Shown piece by piece: positions 57,394-64,000 of a stretch of 64,000 nt of DNA. The stretch's first letter is position 1. Each line of letters begins with the position of its first letter. The stretch spans positions 1,736,001 to 1,800,000 of the forward strand of contig JAEBUN010000004.1 in the NCBI GenBank assembly GCA_023014365.1, in the 5' to 3' direction. Source of the stretch: Lepiota brunneoincarnata. Taxonomy: Eukaryota > Basidiomycota > Agaricomycetes > Agaricales > Agaricaceae. The translations under genes and the position numbers were made by a program. The notes below the pieces were generated by a model. The model worked only from the letters and a program-made list of their open reading frames with translations, had not been told where the DNA came from and ran no database searches.

Positions 57394-59955
57394 ATGGGCT
57401 CGCTGCCCTCTTTGGTGTTCATGTCGAGCACAGTTAAACAGGTCTGTCTATGCTGCTCGGTAAGATATCTTCTACCGCTCACTCTCTCATAGGCGACGAC
57501 GCTACAGCAGGCCCAGACGCGGGCCTTGCTTACCCTCCTCAACTTAAACCAGCCAGTCGACCCCCCGTCTTCCTCTCTCTCATCAAACAAACCTTCTTCC
57601 GGACTCAAAACTCCACCAGTAACCGGTCCACCTGTCTGGAAGGTTCTTGTGCTAGATCAGCAGACGAAGGACGTGCTAGCAACCGTGCTGCGAGTCCAGG
57701 ATCTCAGAGACGTTGGTGTGACTCTTCACGTGTACGTGTCCATCTCCCCTGGGTGGAGAGGTGCCCCTCATAGTAAAACCTAACAGGCAATTACATTCAA
57801 TACGGCCAGCCCTTCCAGATGTTCCTGCCGTCTACTTTGTCTCGCCCACACTTACCAATATCCGTCGCATAGCACAAGATCTACAAAAGGGTCTTTATGA
57901 ATCTTTTCACCTCAATTTTATGGAGCCCCTTCCTCGGGCACTGCTCGAAGAACTCGCTGCATCAGTTGCGCAGGATGGTACTGGTGATTTGGTGGAACAA
58001 GCGAGTTCATCGTTCATGCCCTCTTTGTCCCTTATTTCAATTAACACATGCCCTCATAGATCGTTGACCAGTATCTCTCCTTCGTTGTGCCCTCACCCTC
58101 CCTATTCTCCCTAGTTCCCCCGCCCTTGGCAGCGAATCCTCCTTCGGAGCCAGCAGCGCCCGCGACAGCCTCCTCTGGACACTCATCTTATACTATTCTC
58201 AATTCCCCATCTTCAACTGAACAACAGATCGAGGAGGAGATCGAGAGGATAGCAACTGGACTCTTCAGTGCAGTGGCAACCCTCGGTACGTCATTCCTAC
58301 CTCGCATCTGTCATTATTCTCATTTCCCTGGCAGGCCATGTCCCCTTCATACGAGCCCCAAGAGGCAACGCAGCAGAGATGGTGGCCAAGAAACTGGAAG
58401 TCAAAATTCGCGATGCCATCCTAACCGCATCAAGGTCCACTAACCCTACGAACGCTCTCTTTGCTCAAGATTCCACTGGACTCTCGAACCTTCAACGTCC
58501 CCGTAAGCTCGGGCCCTCCCCCCTCGATTTCTTCCAACGTCTGACTCCTTCTCAGTTCTCTTAATTCTCGATCGTAATGTTGACCTTACCTCTGTCATCT
58601 CGCATGGCTGGACATATCAGGCACTGCTCTCGGATTGTTTCTCCATGAAACTAAACCGTGTAATCGTTCCTGAAGGACAGAAAGAGCAACGCTACGATCT
58701 CGACTCCAAGGATTTCTTCTGGGCTCACAACTCAGCTAGTCCATTTCCCCAAGTGGCAGAGGAAATTGATGCGGAGCTGAACAAATACAAGCAAGATGCT
58801 GCTGAGATCACGAGGAACACAGGCGTAAGTGATGTAGATGACATCTCCAAACTGTGAGCACGCAGAGGATGTTATCCGCGTTTCCTACTAACATTGCCAT
58901 TGACAGGGATCTCTCTGCCAATGCCACTCATTTGAAAGCAGCCATCACCCAACTACCAGAGCTGACTGCGAGGAAAGCGACCCTAGATACACACGTACAC
59001 ATTGCCACTGCTTTGCTTGAGCAAATAAAAAAACGGGGTCTAGATGAACTCTTTAGTACTGAGGAAGCTATTTCTAAACAGGTACTTTCTCACCAAACGA
59101 TTGCCATCTAACACTCACGCACATTCCAATTTTACAGACAACAGCATCCATACTTGAACTCCTCCGCACCCCACGAAGCAGATGGAAACTTTACACCCCA
59201 AGACAAGCTCCGTCTTGTTATCGTCTTCTACCTCTCAGCACTCGACAATGCTGTCAGCAAAGACGACATCGCAGAGCTGGAAAAGGAGCTCAAATCCGCA
59301 GGCGCAGATGTGGCTGCTTTTGAATATGTCCGTCATACACAAGAGATCTCGCGCATGATGTCAGGAGGAAGTCTTGGTAGCAACACAGGCAGCTCAACAC
59401 CCAATCTCGGGGGAGTTGCCGGTCAGAGGGGAGAGTTATTGAAAGGACTTGGTGCTTTTGTCGGAACCAAGGTGAGAGTTATCAAGTATCGCTGCTCGAC
59501 CTCCCGCTGATTATTTGGCTTGTTTCCTGCAGCTCACGGATCGTTTGAAAGATGGAGGGTTTGAGGGTTTGATCTCTGGCGTAAAAAACCTCCTGCCCAC
59601 CAATAAGCTATTACCTGTAACCCGCCTCACTGAAGCTCTCATGGATCCACCCGCTGCATCAAATCAGTCCCTGCAAGAAACTGACGACTACATTTACCTC
59701 GACCCTCGTGCTCTACGGAACGCAAATGCGGGCATGCCCGGAGCTGCGGGAACAAGTGGGACAAGACCCAAACGAATGGCCTTTGCAGAAGGCATGGTTT
59801 TTGTCGTTGGGGGTGCAGGCTACGTCGAGTTTGGAAACTTGGAAGAATGGGCTAGGAAGAGCAACAGGAGGGCCATATACGGTGGTACAGAAATTGTAGA
59901 CCCAGGAGGCTTCACTCAAGTCCTTGGGGCCCTTGGGAAGTCGGGATCATCGTGA
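57394..59955 (+). CDS. SLY1: Sec1/Munc18 protein Sly1 (SCFD1), one apparent frameshift
   Basis: Seen: exons about 57394-57441, 57493-57731, 57787-58000, 58060-58285, 58335-58502, 58556-58853, 58907-59081, 59138-59471 and 59533-59955. Landmarks: [120 protein letters not shown]. Family: binds the syntaxin Sed5 and the SNARE complex in ER-Golgi fusion. One extra C in 59169-59174 breaks the frame (LLRTP then [13 protein letters not shown]). Intron 3 begins with GC (GAACAA/GCGAGT). Confidence 0.94.
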
Positions 59956-60035
59956 CTTGAATGACACTAATTCAGGCATGGGTAGAATAAACTAATAGAT
60001 ACACTTTCTTCAGTTCCGGACAGTGATGACGACCT

Positions 60036-61393
60036 TTACTTTTTATTGTTGTTTCGCATAGCGAGAAGCTGTGCAAGACGGATGCTAAAGGAGACATTAG
60101 CCAAGTATGGGTAGGTATAGTAAACCGCGCACAAGATATTCAGCATGTCCAGCTCAAGCCCAATTGATTCGTTGAGAGCGTCAGGCTCAAACAAACCCAT
60201 CTCAGCCATGCGAGCATGCTTGAGAATCTTTTGAGTGCTAGCAACGTACATCAGCCAAACCGGCCTTCTAATGAAAGGAAATTACCCAACTCGTAGAGGA
60301 TAAATCCACCGAATACAGCTAACCCTCCGTACAGGGAAACAGACTCGCTGATGGCAAGGGCCCGAAGACCCATGGGTAAGACCATTGGCGCTAATGAACT
60401 CAACGCGACAACAGTGATTCCGGCCAACAACGGGCCTCCAAGATGCAAGTATCTGTCATTCCTATGCAACAGTCAACGAACGAGTTGTAGGACAATCGCA
60501 TGGGGGACGTACGTGGCCGTAGCACCAACATAAGATATAGAGCCAACGACACCGACGGTGTATAAGGCTGCGCGCGAAAGAATGGCTGGGCTCAAGAAGA
60601 AAAGAGGACTCAAAACGGCAGCTTGACAAACATTGAAAGCCTGAAACAGCTTTACCAAACAGCCCCACAAAACCTTTTGTAAGACTTACCAACCAAGCAA
60701 GGTGCTTCTGAACAGATCTTTCCGGAGGTGTGTACATCGTAGCCATCATAGTACCAATACTACCTAGAAGGCCAACCCCGAGAACAACCCCTGAAAGTAG
60801 CAAGTAAGAAAAGAGGTCTGGTCCTAATGATAGGACACATACAAGGATTAGCTGCCATCAGCCTGTACGCAAACCCGGACTGAAATATCTGCCTGGCGGC
60901 GACCGCTGTAAATGCTAAACCCCCCGCGGTGTACTTGAAGCTATCATTAAGATAGGAACGTTCAGCAGGGCTAAGGGGTTCACGAGTGGCGCGGTTCAAC
61001 GTTGCTTCTAAAACAATTACTGCCCCGGCCACACCTGCCTAGTTTATTGTCAGTTAAAGGAGATGGAGTACGGGAGAGGCACTCACCGCTGTTGCACCAA
61101 GCCGTTTCCATGTGATGTTAGGAGACTCTCCCTCACGAAGGGTCTCGCGTCCCGACTGAATGAACCGAGAGCCTTTTGAAAATTTGGGGGTGTGACCAGG
61201 CTTTTGTTGTCTTTTGCTTGAAGGCATCCAGAACAGACGATGAATTTCTTAGGCTACTGAAAGCCCGAGCGGGGACCTGGCTCAGGACCTGTTCCCGGGA
61301 CGCCAGTCGTAGGCTGTGACCCAGGATATCTGGCCGTAGGATATAGCGAGCGGTAAGGAACGGCCGTAGTATTGTAGAACCTGACTGGAGCAT
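60036..61393 (-). CDS. Mitochondrial BAX-inhibitor-1 family protein (GHITM/Mics1-like), one apparent frameshift
   Basis: Seen: N-terminus MLQSGSTILRPFLTARYILR, with Arg/Ser and no acid, is a mitochondrial presequence. Then GSRFIQSGRETLREGESPNI, REPLSPAERSYLNDSFKYTA, GGLAFTAVAARQIFQSGFAY, GVVLGVGLLGSIGTMMATMY, TPPERSVQKHLAWL and several helices, ending LALISES-like (ALAISESVSLYGGLAVFGGF) and NIFIRLAQLLAMRNNNKK. This is the Bax1-I layout with six to seven TM helices. Family: inner-membrane protein linked to cristae organisation and Ca2+/H+ exchange in animals. A CCCCC run at 61186-61190 has one base too many (WSHP then KFSKGSR). Confidence 0.88.
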
Positions 61394-61571
61394 GTTGGGG
61401 GTGGGAGGGGATAGATGTGTTTAACGTTTGTGCTTTAAAACTGAGCTTTCTGCCGTTCGACCGACGTCATCTTCCGAAGTGACGTGACCGCGGGAATATC
61501 TTTAGTACTACAAGACTAACCAATTATAATATATATATATACTGCAATAGATGTATGTAGCACCCTACAGA

Positions 61572-63846
61572 TCATGAGAGAATATGACCAGCTGGGCGTA
61601 CTGCTTCTTCTGAATCCTGCAACTCGGGTATTCTCGAAATATCAACAATTGCAACCTGCCTGCACTCAAGCGCGACTGCGAGCCGGTTAACACCCGATTC
61701 CACCTGCCACGCGATCTCAAATACTCCAGGCTTCTCGTGCCCGGCGTACCACGACCACTTTTTCTCCCATGTCTACAGAGTCCATATCAGAAAAACGCAG
61801 CCCGGTTGAACAGTGAGAACAAGTACCTTGACCCCGTAGATAAACAGCCAACCATCCCCACTGCCTGTCGCCAAATACTTACCATCCGGACTAAATGCAA
61901 GGGCATACACAGCCCGCTTGTGATCAAGAAGCTTCTTTACGCATTTCCCTTTGACAGTGTCCCAAATACGTACGGTACCATCGAATGACGACGTCGCGAG
62001 GATCTCGTTCGTTCCGGGTTTGTGGTCAGGCATCCACCCTATCATAGTGACGGCATGGGTGTGTCCTGTGAGCACGACCATCTGATCCGATGCTGCCAGG
62101 CCGGGTATCGTTTCGTCAGAGTCGGGTTCAATCTTGTCAATGTTCCAGATTCTTGTTGTATTGTCATCAGAACACGATGCCAAGCGCGTCCGTGTAAAGT
62201 TGCATTTCAATTGGTTGATTTCATCCTCATGCCCACTAGGTACAACAGTAAAGTAAGAGTGAGCCGACGAGGACAATGGAGGACAGACATACCCAAATTT
62301 CTTTATAGGTTCAGGTGAATCAGTTTTCAGAACATAGATGTTGCCATCAGCACCTCCTGTTATGAAAGTTATTTCATCTAACCATTCGACATCTAGGCAA
62401 CAGTCTACGGAATGTCGGTAAAATTATGTAGAACGAATGGATAAGGGAGAACATACCCTGATGGCAACGGTACTGTCGGACTAGTCGCTTTTGTTTCACA
62501 TCCCACAAGCAAGTAGTTTTATCTAGGCTTGCTGAAAGTAGCCATCGCCCATTGTTGGAAAATCGTACAGAAAATATGGGGCCCTGTGCGAGTACATATA
62601 TTAATCGTTATTGGGCGCATGAACGCCGATAACAGTCTCACCGTATGCTGGTAATGAGTAAAATATGTTCCTCCTTCAGACGTGATTATCCGGAGGACGG
62701 AATCATAAGATCCTATGGCTAATAGCGTGCCTTCTGGATTCCAGTGCAGAGCAGTCAGATCGCCTTGCACATCTTTCTGATAGTTATTTATTGTTATCGG
62801 ACTCCCATTCCACGTCGTGAAGTCGTCTTGTGATGCGGGAGGGTCAGGAAGGCTCCATAGATTAACTACAGCATCTTTGGATCTACTCATACGTAAAGCG
62901 TTTAGACAGGGAACCCAGTTCACGAAGAGTTGAGCATACCCGGTAGCAAGTTGCGTGTGTTTGGTCGGGTTGAACGCACAGACGAAGACCTCAGTCCGGT
63001 GTCCAGGTAGCATCATAACAGCTTTTGAGCTCGTGACGATGTCTGTACCTTGATTATGAGGGTGGGCTCGTTTAAGTACATCAATTCCATTATCATAAGG
63101 TGGCCTGGTGTGAACTTGGGTGGTTTCGGTCGTGATGTGAGAGCTCTGCACCGAAATAACTTTACTTGAAGGCCCAGCAAAGTTGTGTGTAGGCACATCA
63201 GTTTCCATGTCTTCTGGCTCGCGTTTGGCTCGTTTCTCAGCTGGACCATCGATTTGTATAGGCGAAACCTTGCGTTTAGAATTGCTGTCGCCGGGAGTAA
63301 GAGTACCATTTGTTCGCACAGCGACGGAATTGCCATAAAACATCTCCCCAGATATAGAATGTGACTGAGCATCATGAGCCACTGCAAGTTCTCGGTCTGG
63401 TTGAACGAGTTTGTCCGACGTTGGTTTATGGGAAGATAACGGAAGTGGTGTCGTAGGCGGAACGCCGGACAAGCTGGGTGATTTTAATGGCGCGAGCGAG
63501 GAGGAAGGGTCGCTTGAACAAACATGAGGTTCTAACAAGGAAAATCCATTCTTGCAACTTGTTGTCATTGAGTCGCCGCGCCAATGCGATTCAACCTCAA
63601 GGTAAAGTAAAGCCTTGCTGAGCAGCTCGACAAGTTCACCACGGGGTATGTGTTTGCTGAAATACGGAGATTTTGGCAATGACCCTTCATTGCATAAGGT
63701 AAATGCAGAATGCGCAAAGCCTAGTAGAAAGGTTATTAAACTGGTAGTGTACACTCGAGGAGAGAGTGTATACCAGAGTCCTTGAAATATGAATAGATCA
63801 GACAGTTCACTTCGTCGGCCGTTATTCGGATTGGAGCAGCCGCCAT
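61572..63846 (-). CDS. TBL1/Sif2-type LisH-WD40 corepressor subunit
   Basis: Seen: LisH start ITADEVNCLIYSYFKDSGFA joined across an intron (63721-63773) to HSAFTLCNEGSL, then PYFSKHIPRGELVELLSKAL, a basic nuclear-type stretch PAEKRAKREPEDME and WD repeats: MLPGHRTEVFVCAFNP, SKDAVVNLWSLPDP, LTALHWNPEGTLLAIGSYDS, SASLDKTTCLWDV, TRLASCSDDNTTRIWNI, ILATSSFDGTVRIWD and YALAFSPDGKYLATGSGDGW. Family: Sif2 in Set3C and TBL1 in NCoR/SMRT bring histone deacetylases to promoters; nuclear. All WD repeats look intact. The first exon is 73 nt; the protein ends RPAGHILS. Confidence 0.93.
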
Positions 63847-64000
63847 GCGCGCACAATTTCAATATAGAAGCTCCGTGCTGGGCCGGATTTAGGGGGGACT
63901 GGATAGAGGTGGTGGATTTGTTGAAGTGGACTTGGTCGTTGAAGTGAGGGCGAGAAGGCTTGTGTGTGCATGTTTGGTCGTATCCGTTTTAGGACATGTC
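63847..64000. promoter_or_regulatory. Promoter region of the TBL1-like gene
   Basis: 154 bp upstream of the TBL1 ATG to the window end. No coding sequence; no specific element recognised. Confidence 0.4.

Noticed and set aside
61525..61545. TATA-rich run as a promoter element of the GHITM-like gene
   Set aside because: It lies about 130 bp upstream of the ATG but is a simple AT dinucleotide run close to the TBL1 stop; position alone is not enough.

Overview
The window is nuclear DNA of a filamentous basidiomycete, most likely an Agaricomycete. It is gene-dense, with about 32 protein genes in 64 kb on both strands. Nearly all genes are interrupted by introns of 45-100 bp. The protein families are typical of mushrooms: a DUF4246 protein, F-box/LRR proteins, a CSC1/DUF221 channel with a large ectodomain, a CBM13-type beta-trefoil, Sho1 and a HOL1-like transporter. 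I recognised no rRNA, tRNA, CRISPR, virus or intact transposon. Calls rest on reading motifs and hand-joining exons at splice sites. Gene ends come from stop codons; internal exon limits are accurate to a few bases.

Layout. 0-6.6 kb: MOSC/mARC-like protein (cut by the window start), Pin1/Ess1 prolyl isomerase, DUF4246 protein, HOL1-like MFS transporter. 7.2-16.8 kb: UDP-glucose 4-epimerase, THOC1, a small coiled-coil gene 46 bp from the THOC1 start, and a large Ubp2-like deubiquitinase. 17.3-24.5 kb: quinone oxidoreductase, tyrosine phosphatase, NR2C2AP homologue, mitoribosomal mS45/Bot1, eEF2-lysine methyltransferase. 24.5-31.7 kb: Wss1-like DNA-protein crosslink protease, beta-trefoil protein, R3HCC1-like protein, eEF2. 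32-34.6 kb: tandem array of three GNAT acetyltransferase copies in different states of decay. 34.5-46 kb: nucleotidyltransferase-like protein, Sho1, RNF10-like RING protein, WBP11 splicing factor, F-box/LRR, FAD monooxygenase, Fhit, second F-box protein. 47.2-50.7 kb: gene-poor block with homopolymer tracts. 50.7-64 kb: polyQ protein, CSC1 channel, Sly1, GHITM-type BAX-inhibitor family protein, TBL1/Sif2.

Functionally these are mostly unrelated housekeeping genes: transcript export and splicing (THOC1, WBP11), translation and its modification (eEF2, an eEF2 methyltransferase), ubiquitin (DUB, RNF10, F-box), ER-Golgi fusion (Sly1), mitochondria (mS45, GHITM), osmosensing (Sho1, CSC1) and chromatin (TBL1). 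Many genes sit in divergent pairs with short shared promoters. eEF2 and its presumptive methyltransferase lie only about 4 kb apart.

Two sequence-level patterns stand out. First, at least a dozen conserved reading frames are broken by exactly one extra base, never a missing one; three are in eEF2. This points to insertion-type assembly error rather than decay. Second, at least five introns appear to begin with GC instead of GT. I also found very small exons: 6 nt in the Wss1-like gene, and 5 and 14 nt in eEF2. I did not find a convincing new multi-gene system.
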